Source of the DNA: Pleodorina starrii
Lineage: Eukaryota; Chlorophyta; Chlorophyceae; Chlamydomonadales; Volvocaceae
Assembly (NCBI GenBank): GCA_030267565.1
Contig: BRXU01000007.1
Location: 2,232,001 to 2,296,000, forward strand
Reading direction: 5' to 3'
DNA: 64,000 bases
Part shown: positions 11,900 through 23,619 of the stretch, piece by piece
Layout: each line of letters opens with the position of its first letter
Numbering within the stretch: position 1 is the stretch's first letter
Notes under the pieces: generated by a model
The model's input: only the letters and a program-made list of their open reading frames with translations
The model's database searches: none
Told to the model about the DNA's origin: nothing
Position numbers and translations under genes: made by a program

Positions 11900-14833
11900 A
11901 TGGCATCGCACTTTGCGGAGCTCTCTCTCACTCTTTGCACATTTACATTACACCGCCACAACCCCGAATCCGCGCAGGCCCGCTTCGCCCTGAAGTACCA
12001 CCACGTCACGTATCGTACGACGCCGTACTTGCCGCTCTTCGGCGAGTTCAAGCTGCGGCTGCGGCTGTGGGAGTGGCGGCGCAAACTCACGGTGCCAGTC
12101 ATGTTCACACCCAAGGACGGCGTGCTGATGCAGTCGTACGACATTGCGCAGTGGGCGGACCGCCACAGCGCCCGACCCGACGCGGTGCGCCTGTTCCCAG
12201 AGGGCAAGGAGGCGGAGGTCAGCAGGTCGGTTGTCGGTTGTCGGTTGTCTCGGAAGCCGGGGTCGTGTCGTGTCCTGTGTCATGTGAAGCTGGATCTGGG
12301 TAGCTGGCGGGGACTAGAGCTGAGAGCGGAGAGAGTCAGCGTCGCGTTGTTCGGACGGGCGAGGGAAGGAAGTCGTATCTTGCTGCCCCAAAGCGGCGCC
12401 AATTGTTGCACTGCCCCAGCCCTGTCCTGGCCCTGCCTGCCGTATCGGCGTTCCAGTGAAAGCCACCACCCACCCACTCACCCACCCGCCCACCCGCCCT
12501 CGCATCAGCTGGAACGCCAAGAGCGATGCGGTGCTGTTCCTTGGGCGGGCGGCGCTGGTGGAGTCGCTGCTGGCTGACCCGGTGGGTGGGTGGGTGGATG
12601 GGTGGATGGGTGGCTGCTGAGGTATGGGGCTGAGGTGCGGTGCGGGGCTGAGGTGCGGTGCGGGGCTGAGGTGCGGTGCGGGGCTGAGGTGCGGTGCGGG
12701 GCTGAGGTGCGGTGCGGGGCTGAGGTGCGGTGCGGTGCTGAGGTGCGGTGCGGGGCTGAGGTGCGGTGCGGGGCTGAGGTGCGGTGCGGTGCTGAGGTGC
12801 GGTGCGGTGCTGAGGTGCGGTGCGGGGCTGAGGTGCGGTGCGGGGCTGAGGTGCGGTGCGGTGCTGAGGTGCGGTGCGGTGCTGAGGTGCGGTGCGGGGC
12901 TGAGGTGCGGTGCGGTGCTGAGGTGCGGTGCGGTGCTGAGGTGCGGTGCGGTGCTGAGGTGCGGTGCGGGGCTGAGGTGCGGTGCGGTGCTGAGGTGCGG
13001 TGCGGTGCTGAGGTGCGGTGCGGTGCTGAGGTGCGGTGCGGTGCGGTGCTGAGGTGCGGTGCGGTGCTGAGGTGCGGTGCGGTGCGGTGCTGAGGTGCGG
13101 TGCGGTGCGGTGCGGGGCTGCGTTTGGTGATGTTAAGAGGCGGTCGGTCGCGCTGCATGACCGGCCCGTGCCGAAACGAGACCTGGAGGGAAGGGATGGA
13201 AGTGGAAAGAAGGAGCAGGCCACACGCGACTGCCGCCAATGGAGGGGCGCACGGAGGGGTGCATCCTGCGTTCCTGCCGTGCATGCGCCGCATGGGCACG
13301 GCGCCGAGAGACCCACCCCGGACGCTGGTGGTACCAGCCCGCCCGCTCTGACGTCGATTTTCGTCGCTCTCGTAGGGTTCAGCACTGTCATGATCAGTCC
13401 CCAGCACACACATCTGCACACACACATGCCTGTACGCACCCACACCCACGCGCACCCACGCATACCGGTACACCCACACACCCGCGCACCCACGCATACA
13501 CCCACACCCACACCCACATCCGCACATCCACGCAGGCGGAGCTGCGGCAGCAGGTGCCCCCCAGCCTGCGGTGGTTGGGGCCGCTGGGGGTGGCGCTGAT
13601 GACGGCCATCGCCCGGCGCCTGCGTGACAAGTACCGGGCGGAGGCCACCAGCACCACTATGGACAAGGTGGGGGGGGGCTGGGGGCTGGGGGCTGGGGGC
13701 TGGGCATGGAGCTCCGTTTCGGGCTGGCCTGATGGGATCGGGGTGTGGTGGGGTCTGAGTTCTGCCTCCCTCCCTCCCTCCCTCCCTCCCTCCCTCCCTG
13801 CCTCCCTGCTGTCCTCCCGCCAGGCTCTGGAGGTGCTGCGAGAGGCCCAGGCGGCTCTGCGGGCCCCGGGGACGGTGGGGGCGGACGGAGAGCGCCACCT
13901 GGTGGGCGGGGCGCTGAGCTACGCCGATATGGCGGTGGCGGTGGCGGTGGCGGTGAGTGGGTGAGGGTGGTGGTGGGGCGCGGCTGGGGTGTTGGGTGTT
14001 GGGTGTGGGGACCGTTGTCAGGCCAGGTTCGGTGGCTCGCGTCGAGGGTCGGGCGGGCAGGCGGTTCTAGCGAGGTCTGGGCGTGGGGAGCTGCGGCTGG
14101 CACCGAGGCACCGCCCTCCTCCCCAGGCATGTCCCGCGCCGGATTCGTCGGGGAGGGGGGGCGCGGACGCAAGTAGGTGCCGGCCTGCCCGTCTGGCGGG
14201 CTGTCTGGCCTGTAGCTTCTAGCAGCGGGGCAGGGGATCCCCGACATACGTGAGCGTTACGTTGCTCCTCGTCCTGATGTTGTTGCTGCTGCTGCTGCTG
14301 TGCCGCGGCACGCCACGTTACTCGTCCTGCAGGCAGTGAAGCCGCTGGGGCCGCCGTACAGCAACAAGGCGCGGCCGCCCATGAAGGAGTTCCTGGTAAG
14401 TGCGTGAGTGAGTGCGCTGGTGGATGGGTAGATGGGTGGATGTGAATGACACCGCCACGTGCGCACGCAATGTGGTCTGGGGGCTGGCGGCCCTCACACC
14501 GCGGCCGATCAGACCCGCCACCGCCACGTGCGCACGCAATGCGGTTCCACCCTCCGCCTCCGCCTCCGCCTCCGCCCGCTTCTCGTCTCGGGCGACCCTT
14601 TCCTGCCTCCCAAAGCATTCCTGTGGTGTGTGAGGTGCGCGCGCTGGGCCACGTCCGCTGCCCTCGCTGCCCCCTCCCTCGGCTCACTGCACTGCCCCCC
14701 GCGTACGACACCCTACGTGCGACAGCCGTACCAGGAGGAGTTTGCGGACCTGGTCGCCTGGCGGGACGCCCTCTTCGCAAAGTACTTCCCCGTCGATTCC
14801 GACCGCCGAACCGGCAAGAGCAAGAGCAGCTGA
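11900..14833 (+). CDS. Glutathione S-transferase-like protein (6 exons, 276 aa)
   Basis: Exons 11900-12225, 12509-12581, 13536-13667, 13824-13952, 14333-14395, 14726-14833; total 831 nt, all phases agree, stop TGA. Residues about 9-90 look like a thioredoxin-fold GST N-terminal domain: LTLCTFTLHRHNPESAQARF in the strand-helix region, TVPVMF with the expected cis-proline, then GVLMQSYDIAQWAD in the glutathione-binding helix. The C-terminal half is helical and holds SYADM, matching the conserved S/T-x-x-D staple of GST C-terminal domains. No clear catalytic Tyr, Ser or Cys is seen at the usual position, so conjugating activity is uncertain; it could be a GST-fold protein of other function. The first donor is GTCGGT, weaker than the others. 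A candidate TGTAA lies at 15768-15772. Confidence 0.8.
12629..13119 (+). repeat. 18-bp minisatellite in intron 2 of the GST-like gene
   Basis: About 27 copies of CTGAGGTGCGGTGCGGGG, with the last GGGG varying to GGTG in about half the units. The variants are interspersed, as expected after unequal exchange. Because 18 is divisible by three, long repeat frames appear on both strands, but none is a gene. There are no spacers, so it is not a CRISPR array. Confidence 0.95.
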
Positions 14834-16908
14834 GCGGTGGGAGGAGGGAGAAGGCAGGAGGGAGAGGGGTGATGATAAAGAGAAACCGCAGCGAGGGAGA
14901 GGCGAGGAGCGGCGATTTAGTGCTTGAGGCAGGGAGGAGCTCCCTGTCGATACGGCGAAGGCAGGAGTGCGGTTATGTGACTGCGCGCAGCAGGCCGGAA
15001 CGGTTGGCGGTGTTGAGCTGTTGACTGTTGAGTCATGTCGTGTCAGAGCGGGTCCGGATTGTGGCAGCAGCCGAGCGCTTCAGCGTATGGAAGCGTCAGA
15101 GGAGAAGGTGTGAAAGGGTGTGAAGGGCAGTAGATTCTAGGTCAAAAGCGGTAGTGGAGGGATGTGGGTTGGGTTTTCGGCGGGTTTGGCAACGGTCGGG
15201 TTGTGGGCGACGTGCTGTACGGCATACTTTGTGAGGGGGACAACGCACGAGTCGGGCGCGTGGTGCTCATCAGGCTCCAGGTTCCAGCTTCCTTGCACGA
15301 ACACCCTAGCGCGGTGTGCAACAGTATGGCAGTTCTGTACTCGGCAGAAATTGTACGATGTTTAAGGGCAGTGCACGACAATCAGTTGTTGGCCGCGTTT
15401 GTTTTCGTCGCCATATGGCGTATGCCATGTCCTGGTTAGGACAATTCTTTCTCTCTGACGGGCTGCCATGGCCAATCGGTGGGGGTTCTGACTCCGCAGC
15501 TGCGATGCTGGTGACATGTTTACCCATTTGTACATACACACAAATACATCAGCAAAACGTCCGGTGTCTTCTCCCTGTCCTTCCTAATCTCCACCCTCCG
15601 CTGTTGACTGTCACAATGTCAACTGTCATCCAGCATTTCATGACATCGGCGGCCGCTTTTGCTTTCGGCTGGCTTGGTTGGCTTGTTTACACGCACATAC
15701 CATTATGAGAGAGGTGGCTGCAACCTTGCAAGGCTGCTGGGGCATATTTCGGGGATTGCTGCGTGGCTGTAAACGAAGGCTGCTTGGCTAGCCAGCTGCG
15801 CATGAGGGCCGCCGCCGCCGGCCCTGTCATCGGAAGGCCCGTCTCTTGACGGCTTGGTCCTTCACATACTGTATACAGCTGTACAGGCACTGCATTAGGT
15901 GGCTCCTAGGGCAGACATAAATACGTGCGAACCCCAAGCGGCGTCGCCTGGCGTCGCGCTTCCCCACGCTCGTGCTTCCGGCGGTGCCACCGTTGCCACC
16001 CCACCGCTTTGGCAGCACTGGGCAGTGGGCACCAGGGGCCACCCTACATGCATTAGGCATACTAACGGCGTTACTCAATGGAGCAGCTAGCGGTTGTTAC
16101 AGCGGGCCACGAAAGGGCCGAGTTCTTCAGCACAACGTATAGCTGAATGCCGCGTCGCCGCCGCCCTGTTCAGGGTGGGCGGCGGTTGGCGGTTACCAAG
16201 TCGTCGCTGCAGCGGTTGATCGGAGAGTGAGCTGAGGCGCTGAACATCCTAAGTTGTGATTCTATAGCCGGGAATGTTCACACTGCGACAAACGGGTGCG
16301 TTATTGGATAACTTGGGCATGTCATAATCTTGCTACCTTGCCATGGTTTGGTTCTGGGTCTTTATTCGCTCATAAAAATGCAAAGGAGTTGTAGACGTAC
16401 AGAATCAAATACGCGGAACAGACAATATGTTCCCAAAATCTCCACAAACAAATTCAAGCATACAACACCTTGCGGTCCTTCATCACTTGCAGATGATCTG
16501 ACGTGTTGAGGAAGCTGTGAAGCGATACGAAGACACGTTATAACGCTGTCGTCATGCGCCTTCTATCACAAGGATTTTATATTGGATTTATACAAGCCTG
16601 TCCAGAACCTTGCAAAGTTGATACTGTGCAAACTGTGACAGCCCCAGCACTCAGGGGTGAATTTTCTGACACCTCGGCCAGACATATAAGCCGGACGCCT
16701 AACAGTCGGCTAATTATCGACGAATAAATTTATTTGCGGAGCCTGGGAAGCTTGTCAAAAATAGCGAACACTATGAAACGACTTCTGGAGTGACCTGGGT
16801 GATTCCCACGGAGCCTTAACTAGTCCTCACGGGAGAGGCCTGAGATCATTTGCACTTGTCGTTGGCAAGCGCAGTCCGTCTCGCCTTAAAACCCCTGACT
16901 GCCGGGTC
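14834..16908. other. Intergenic between GST-like and SDR genes
   Basis: Two kilobases with the 3' UTR of the GST-like gene (candidate TGTAA at 15768-15772) and the upstream region of the SDR gene. The part from about 16250 to 16800 is AT-richer. A TATAAG occurs near 16686, about 220 bp before the SDR start codon. No exon chain recognised. Confidence 0.5.
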
Positions 16909-17980
16909 ATGCCCGCGGCCATGGGCACGCCTCCACCCCATGTTGCCACGTGCTGCGGCAGTGCGACAGCTACCAGGCGCGCCCTTATCACAGGCGGCAG
17001 TGGCTATCTAGGTTTCCGGCTGGCGACCGCGCTCGTTAAGCACGGCGTCGAAGTGGTCCTGTTGGACATTGCGCCGCCCTCGCAGCCCCTGCCGTCAGGC
17101 GTGCAATTCTTCGCTGGAAGCGTTGCAGATGCAGCCGCGGTAGCCGCAGCCTTCAGCGGCTGCCGACCAGGCTGCTCCGAGCCGACGGGCGTCCGGCCGC
17201 TTGACGTCGTTTTCCACGTGGCGTCGTACGGCATGTCCGGCCGGGAGCTCCGAGACCGCGCCAAGATCTTTTCCGTGAACGTGGGCGGCACGCGCAACAT
17301 CATTTCGGCATGCCTACGCTACGGCGTGCCACGTCTGGTGTACGTCTCGACCTGCAACGTCATTTTCGTTGGCAGGTGGGTGTCTCAGCGCTGCCAACGT
17401 TGAGGCTGAGAGCGAGTTGCCAGCTTGCCAACACCGCTATATCTCGCGTGGTGCTGAACTGCGCTACGCTGCCGTGCGCTGCCCTCCTTCCTTCCTCCAA
17501 TCACTCTTTCCATTCGGCAGCCCTGCCGTGCTGCACGCCTCGCGGCCGGTGCACCATCTCTCCTCGCCTTCGGTCCGCCCTGACGCACGTCCCTGTCCTC
17601 TTCAGTCTTCCTCTTCGTACCCACATTTGTACCCACATTCGTACCCACGTTCGTACCCACGTTCGTACCCACATGCGACCATCACCCCCTCCCCGTGAAT
17701 CACCGACTGGCCCACGCCCGGCCCGCTACATCCCGCTGGACATTCCCTCCCGAGCCGAGCAGGCCCATCAGCGGCGGCGACGAGACGGCGGCCTACCCGC
17801 CTCCCACCGCCTACAAAGACGCCTACAGCGCCACGAAAGCCCAGGCAGAGCGGCTGGTGCGTGAGGCCAACGGCCGTCCCCTGCTGCTACAGTCGCCGGC
17901 AGCAGCGGGAACCGACGAACCATCCAACGGCGCGAGCGGCTGGGCACAAGAGTCGCCGCCGCCGGCGGCAGCGGCGGCAG

Positions 17981-18011
<31 letters not shown>

Positions 18012-19569
18012 CGAGGAACCACCCACGAGTCGCGGCCGCCAGCACGGGGACGCGGCCGCGGGGCCCGCAGGGCCCAGTGGTGCGCGTCGAGATGCAACCC
18101 CAGGGCACCAGCAGGAACAGCAGCCGCCGCCGCAGCAGCAAACGGGCGGCAGTTCCGGGCGGCTGTACACGTGCTGCATTCGGTCGACGGGGATCTGGGG
18201 CCCGGGGGAGACGCGTCACCAACCGCGCGTCATACGGATGGTTCGCGCGGGGCTGTTCCAGGCCACCTTCGGGGAACCCGCCAGCCTCAGCGACTGGTGA
18301 GTGAGCTGTGGTTGTGACAGTGGGCTACAGCGACTGATGGGGGTGAGCATCCGTTGAGGACCGTCAAGGGCGGTGGAATTTGCCTTTGGCAGCTGGGTCT
18401 CAACTTCAACTCGACCCGCCGTCGACCCGCATGCTGTCGGCCCGCGCCAACGCCCGCTACACCTGCCGTACTCCCTATCCGGCTGCCGTACTCCCTGCCC
18501 TCCTAGGATCCACGTGGACAACCTGGTGCAGATCCTGATCCTGGCCGAGCGCAACCTCCGATTGCCGGAGCCCAGGGCTGGCCCCAACAACCAGGCGCCG
18601 CCATCCTCCGGTGCTGCTGACGATGACGAGGGCGACCGTCACGGTCGGGCAGCCCCTGTCGCCGCCGACGAGGGCGACCGTCACGGTCGGGCAGCCCCTG
18701 TCGCCGCCGACGAGGGCGACCGTCACGGTCGGGCAGCCCCCGTCGCCGCCGACGAGGGCGACCGTCACGGTCGGGTAGACCCCGTCGCCGCTGGACAGGT
18801 CTACTACGCCTCCGATGGCCAGCCCATCAACAACTTTCTTCACGTGAGCTTTCTTCACTGCAATACCGACCTTATCAGTTATCACGTGACGATTTGTCGG
18901 CTCCCGATACGGCCTCCTCGACCAGGACTCGGCGCGACTACCGGTAGTATCCAATCGCTTGCCCAGCCACCGTTCCCACCATGCGACCCGCGCCCTTTTT
19001 ACCCTGATTTCCTTCCCGACCGTGTCTTCGATCCCCATGTGCCACACCTCCGATCCAAGCCCGGCCCTCCCTGATCCGTCCTTTCGTTTGCCTCCCTTTG
19101 CGTCAACCCCCAGTTCAAGCCCTTCATCACGGGCCTCGGCTACCGCTACCCCGCCCTCAACGTCCCCTTCGCGCTCGTCTACGCCATCGCGGCGCTCATA
19201 GAGGTAGCCTGGCCGCTCCTCAGCCGCCTGGTGGCCGACCCGCCTCTGACCTGCATGGAGGTGGACAAGTGCTGCATCGAACACTGGTTTGACATCGGCA
19301 AGGCACGACGGGAGCTGGGCTACGCACCGGCGGCGTACGACAGGGGCGAGGTGGTCCGGCATATGGCGGCGCAGGGCTGGGCGGCCGCCGGCGCGGGCAC
19401 GCGGGGTTCCAAGCTGGCGGCGGCGGGGTTGGGCGGTAGTGGGGGCAAGGCAAGGCGGGGGGTGCTGGAAGTGGGTGCGGTGACGATGTGGGCGGTGGCG
19501 CTGGCGGTGGCGGTGCTGCTGCTGGCGGCGGCGTATGGGGCGGGCGGCAGCTCTCTGCGGCTGCTGTAG
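16909..19569 (+). CDS. 3beta-HSD/SDR42E-like short-chain dehydrogenase, membrane anchored (4 exons, 597 aa)
   Basis: Exons 16909-17375, 17763-18296, 18507-18843, 19114-19569; 1794 nt in frame, stop TAG. An extended SDR: TGGSGYLG at residues 28-35 binds NAD(P), and YVSTCNVIFVG resembles the serine-containing strand of the 3beta-HSD/SDR42E group. The catalytic pair is Y177-x3-K181 (YSATK). STGIWGPGE, WIHVDNLVQ and ASDGQPINNF follow as in that family. Substrates are probably sterol- or steroid-like by family; not provable here. An Ala/Gln/Pro-rich insert of about 100 residues sits after the catalytic helix, and four 14-residue repeats follow WIHVDN. Residues about 569-587 form one transmembrane helix near the C-terminus, suggesting ER or other membrane anchoring. 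A second ATG at 16921 in a good context could also start the protein. Candidate TGTAA at 20163-20167. Confidence 0.85.
17616..17676 (+). repeat. 12-bp tandem repeat in SDR intron 1
   Basis: About five copies of CGTACCCACGTT with small changes, between exons 1 and 2. Confidence 0.85.
18625..18792 (+). repeat. Coding 42-bp minisatellite in SDR exon 3 (4 copies)
   Basis: Four units at 18625-18666, 18667-18708, 18709-18750 and 18751-18792 encode DEGDRHGRAAPVAA-type 14-mers; the last differs at several bases. Each unit holds the 15-bp inverted repeat CGACCGTCACGGTCG. The reading frame is kept, so copy number changes alter only the length of a charged surface insertion between the Rossmann core and the GQVYYASDG strand. 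Confidence 0.95.
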
Positions 19570-21232
19570 TAGTGTGGGTACGCGCGGAGCGGTTGTCCTG
19601 GCGGGCTGTGCTGGTGTTGCCGTGTACGCTTTTGACACGTTGCATTTGTTAGGCACTAGCGTGGCACCGCTTCTTACTTTTGTTGCCTCCGAGTTTTCCT
19701 TTGCCGAGTTGGGGGCCGAGTTGGGGGTTGATGCGTTCACGGCAATGCGTGGAGATCGGAGACTGGAAAAATCGCACAACCCGTACATGCTCAGACGGAA
19801 CCGTATTGTCACTTCACCGTGCCACGAAACACATTGCACACTGCAGGTTCACCGTAACATCGTGTCCGTGCGATGTTCAGCATCGTTTCGGATGGCAAAC
19901 CCTTCGGAAAAGACCGCCAGCAACTAAGCTACCCGGCCAAGTCACAGAGCATTCGGGTGACGCAGGCTACAACAGCTTTCCAAACGTTCCAAACCCCACA
20001 CGGATCATGGCTGCGCGTCGCAGCTGCAGCCGCAGGGCATCCCACGTCAGCAACGGACAGCCACCGCCAAGCCCTCTTAGTAAACCAACCTCGGCAGCAC
20101 CCTGGTCAGACCGCGCGCGCCCAAGTCTCTCAACCTCTCAAACCCTGGTCAACGCTCGGGGCTGTAAAGGTCGAGTCATGCACCCTGCTGGCATACATCA
20201 ACTTTGCCGAGCATTGGTCGGCGATGCAGCTGACGCATCATAATACGGCACCCCTTCCTACAACGCAAGACAACGCAAGACAGCATCGCGAGGGAGCATG
20301 AGGAAGCCGTATGTGCCTGGTACATGTCCAGACCAGGTACAGACACGCAGGAAGGCGTACTGGCTCCCACCACATCCAACAAACAACAGGGTTAACACCA
20401 GCCTGGGCCCGACCCATATGCTTTGATGAGGTCCCTGGGATGGGTCGCCAACTCGCCATGCTCACCGGAACACACCGCTGTGCGGAACCAGGTGCGAAGC
20501 CGCGGCAGCCGGCAGACGTGTGTCCACGCCGCCGGCTCAACTCAAAACGCCGCGGGCATCCGGAACCTTTACCTTGCCGCACGCCGAAATACGGCCCCCG
20601 TAGCACGTGTGTGCTCACCGTCACGAGGCATTTGCACACCTTCACGAACAGCTGCATGAAGGGAGACTGAACCAGCGAAACCAGCTTCCGTGCGTGGCAG
20701 TTCACCATGTGCCCCAAGAGCGTGGCCAGCGGGATTGCTGCTGTCTACGCGTCCGCCTGCAGCCCCTTACGTACCCCATCTCAAGGCCCACCGAGCGGGC
20801 CTCCGCCGCCCCAGCTTGCTAGCCGCACTTTCCTCCCTAACCACACATCGGATTTCAGCATCCCCGGAAGACGCATCGGCAGTGTAGCCTCGTGCTGCCG
20901 CGTACCGCCGGGACCCACATCACTGCGGGCGCTCTCCCGGGACCCGCGCAAGGACAGCGACCCGGCGCGGGGCGGCGCGCCTTGCGTACACGTATACAGC
21001 TCCCGACGCGGCAACGGCGCCGCAACCGCCGCCGCCGCCGCTGCAGTGCTGCGCTGCTGGCCGCACCCGCCTGCCGCTTGCCCCCCGCCGCTCCATTCGC
21101 TGCTCGGTGTGCGTGCGGACATGCCCGCGCTGGCTGCCCCAGGACCCAGAGCGCCAGGACTCCATCGCGGCAGGGGCGGCCCTCCACATCCGCTGGTGGG
21201 CATCCCTGGAGTCGAGCTCATGCTCCTCCTGC
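19570..21232. other. Intergenic between convergent SDR and IspD genes
   Basis: Holds both 3' UTRs. TGTAA at 20163-20167 is a candidate polyadenylation signal for the SDR gene. I see no further gene, RNA or mobile element. Confidence 0.5.
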
Positions 21233-22174
21233 TCATGCCGCCGCGACCACCGGCGCCGCATGCGCCCTCTCCTCGAGGAACTTCTCCGCCACGGCCATGT
21301 CGTCCGGCGTTGTGACCTTGATGTTGGTGTACGACCCGGGCGTGATCTTGACGGGCCGGCCCATGGCCTCGATGATCGACACGTCATCCGTCACCTCGAG
21401 GTTCTCCCGTTTGACCAGGTCAAAGCCCTCGCGCAGCAGGCCGGGGCGGATGCACTGCGGCGTCTGCACCTCCCACAGCTTCGACCGCTGCAGCGTCTTG
21501 ATGACCATGAGGTCCTTGTCGACCTCCTTGATGGTGGGTTTCACCTGCACGCCCAGCACCGCGGCGCCGACCGCGAGGCCATCGGACATGCACTTCGCCG
21601 CATCCTCGGGCGTCACCAGCGGCCGCGCCGAGTCGTGGACCGCCACGATGGCCGCATCGGGCTCCACCTGCTGCAGGCCGTTGAAGACCGAGTCCTGGCG
21701 CTCGGGTCCGGGCAGCGCCCACTTGAATTTGATGTGCGATGGCAGGCCCGGGAAGCGCTTCTCAAAGACGTCGCGCCATGAGGGGTCACAGACGATGACA
21801 ATTTCGCCGACCTCCGGCATGCGAGCAAAGGTCTCCAGCGAGTAGGTCGCGATGGGCTGGCCGCGCAGCTCAAGGTACTGCTTGGGGATGGCCGCACCCA
21901 TACGCTTGCCGACGCCTCCGGCGAGCAACACGACGGAGACCGATCCGGGCTGAAGCGACCCCGCTGCAGAGCCGCTAGCTCGCACCACGAGCGACGTCCG
22001 TCCGCCACGAGAAGAGACAGCGCAATGAGCGCGGCGAGTCGGTGCAGCAACGCATTGACTGCTGGCAAAAGGAGCAACTCCAACGCGTGAAATTGGCTTA
22101 ATGCATTGAATGCTGCATAATTCAAGCTTGCCGCGCACCGCGTTGCATTTCTGCACTGATCGCTGTGCTTGCAT
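21233..22174 (-). CDS. ispD: 2-C-methyl-D-erythritol 4-phosphate cytidylyltransferase, plastid form (IspD)
   Basis: Intronless frame. IspD joins MEP and CTP to give CDP-methylerythritol and pyrophosphate, the third step of the plastid MEP isoprenoid pathway. Counting from the upstream ATG at 22228, the family landmarks are [11 protein letters not shown] at 101-111 (Arg109), PKQYL at 115-119 (Lys116), VHDSARP at 197-203, LWEVQTPQ at 251-258 and TDDVS at 280-284. The roughly 75 residues before the enzyme core are rich in Ser, Arg and Ala and low in acids, as in a chloroplast transit peptide. I prefer the ATG at 22174 (MQAQRS; 313 aa): the 18 extra codons from 22228 include rare AT-rich ones, and that ATG sits within a TTTATAT stretch resembling a core promoter. 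Function is confident, start is not. Confidence 0.95.
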   Translation of the reverse strand: MQAQRSVQKCNAVRGKLELCSIQCIKPISRVGVAPFASSQCVAAPTRRAHCAVSSRGGRTSLVVRASGSAAGSLQPGSVSVVLLAGGVGKRMGAAIPKQYLELRGQPIATYSLETFARMPEVGEIVIVCDPSWRDVFEKRFPGLPSHIKFKWALPGPERQDSVFNGLQQVEPDAAIVAVHDSARPLVTPEDAAKCMSDGLAVGAAVLGVQVKPTIKEVDKDLMVIKTLQRSKLWEVQTPQCIRPGLLREGFDLVKRENLEVTDDVSIIEAMGRPVKITPGSYTNIKVTTPDDMAVAEKFLEERAHAAPVVAAA

Positions 22175-23619
22175 TTTTCGACTCGTCGAGCTTGCGCTGG
22201 TGAGCGATACTAATATACGTGCTCTCATATAAATTATTTACGCTTCTGATAATATTCGGATCGACTGACCGTTGAGCCAACTAACTCGAGCTATTACCGT
22301 ACGGATCTTCTTTCCGATGGATCCAGCGTTAAGGGGGCATCGTGTGGACAGCTGCAGCTTAAACCGCTGGTACTGGGCCGCAGTGTGCGTGCATGTCGGG
22401 CTGGAGCGGCAGGTGGCCCAGTGCAGGAGGGTGCATGCTTCAGATCCGGGGTTCTGAGTGCAAGGTAACCGGCGGGGTAGGGTGATTGTTGTTGATCCGA
22501 CGCCAAGGCGAGCGATCTTGAGACCTTCACATGTGACCAGACTGGCGTGTTCACTGACGGCCCAAGGGCGAGTGCTGCCCCAGCAGGGAGTGGCGCGTGC
22601 ATGCGCTTGGACCTGCATCCTTGGGCGGCTGCTGTGTTTCGTTGCAAAATAGTAACGGGATCAAAGTGGCTCCGAAAGTTCCCTGCGCCGCAAACAACAT
22701 ACACAGTTGCACAACGTGGCGCGTCACATGCGCCTCATGCGCCGTACAAACTACGACATATTCGGAAATGCTTTTCGAGAATCTTATCGTGGAAGACCTT
22801 GCATCGCTGCCGCCATTATGGCCACACGATCATAAGCCGTCAAGTCAAGTCATGTCGCCGACAGCACTGCCCAGTCGCCGAACCAGTCGGTCATGAAATA
22901 CAAATTGGACAACGCCGATTGCGATCATACTATCCATACTCTCTACCGTGCAAGTGCGTTCAACTGCTCGTCCGTTCAGCCGAAACGCGGTCAGGGTCGA
23001 TGCACACAACTACGCTATTGGCAGCCTACAGGGGCCGTACTAATGCAGATGGCGGTGCCGCAGCAGGTGCATGGCACGAACGGCCCTCCAGCCCCCAGTC
23101 CTGCACAACTCGGCACAGCTCCCACGCAGCACCACGCAGTATTACCGTAACCTACATCGAGCATGGGTAACAACTCATCCAGACCTGCGCTTTGCAAGTA
23201 TCAATTGTTGGACATTCAATCAAGTTACCGGCGACACACGCGCATCACCAGCACAAGTCTCCGCAACGCTGCACGCCCCAGCCTGTGATCACCTTACGCA
23301 CTTCCACAACTTCGGGTGCGCGCGCATAGTTCCATAGTACGAGCAAAGCCCGTCGCAATCCTATCAACAGCGCCTGCGCGCCTGCAGCATACCCCTGGGC
23401 AGTAGTCGGACTGGGACCCGCCCGCCTGAAACACCTTCCCCTGCCTGACCCGCCTAACCTGCCTGGACACCTTTCCCTGCCTGATATAGCCGCGCGTCCC
23501 AGCAACGGCAACCCCCTTCCCCGCTGCTAACAAGCTCACGCCGCCCTGACAATAAGCCACAGGCGGCGGCTCTGTCCGGCTCCTCTGTCCGCCCCTCACC
23601 CTTCACAGCCCCAACTGCT
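22175..23619. other. Intergenic between IspD and WD40 genes (both minus)
   Basis: Contains the IspD promoter side (AT-rich TTTATAT around 22230) and the 3' UTR of the WD40 gene. No exon chain, RNA gene or repeat found. Confidence 0.5.

Noticed and set aside
12629..13119. CRISPR-like regular repeat spacing
   Set aside because: No unique spacers, units abut directly, and the genome is eukaryotic.
12336..13898. Frames of up to 520 codons with APHRT/QHRTAP repeats on the minus strand
   Set aside because: They translate the 18-bp intronic minisatellite of the GST-like gene and have no non-repeat domain.
17695..17762. Peptide YIPLDIPSRAEQ upstream of SDR exon 2, tempting as coding because SDR42E proteins often have a similar stretch
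   Set aside because: It is in another frame than PISGGDETAAY, and only the acceptor at 17762 keeps phase with exon 1.
20300..21230. Several 120-300 codon frames opposite or beside IspD
   Set aside because: Antisense shadows of the IspD frame or GC-rich chance frames without exon signals.
22175..22228. Upstream ATG of IspD at 22228
   Set aside because: Adds 18 codons with several rare AT-rich ones and overlaps a TATA-like stretch; kept only as an alternative.
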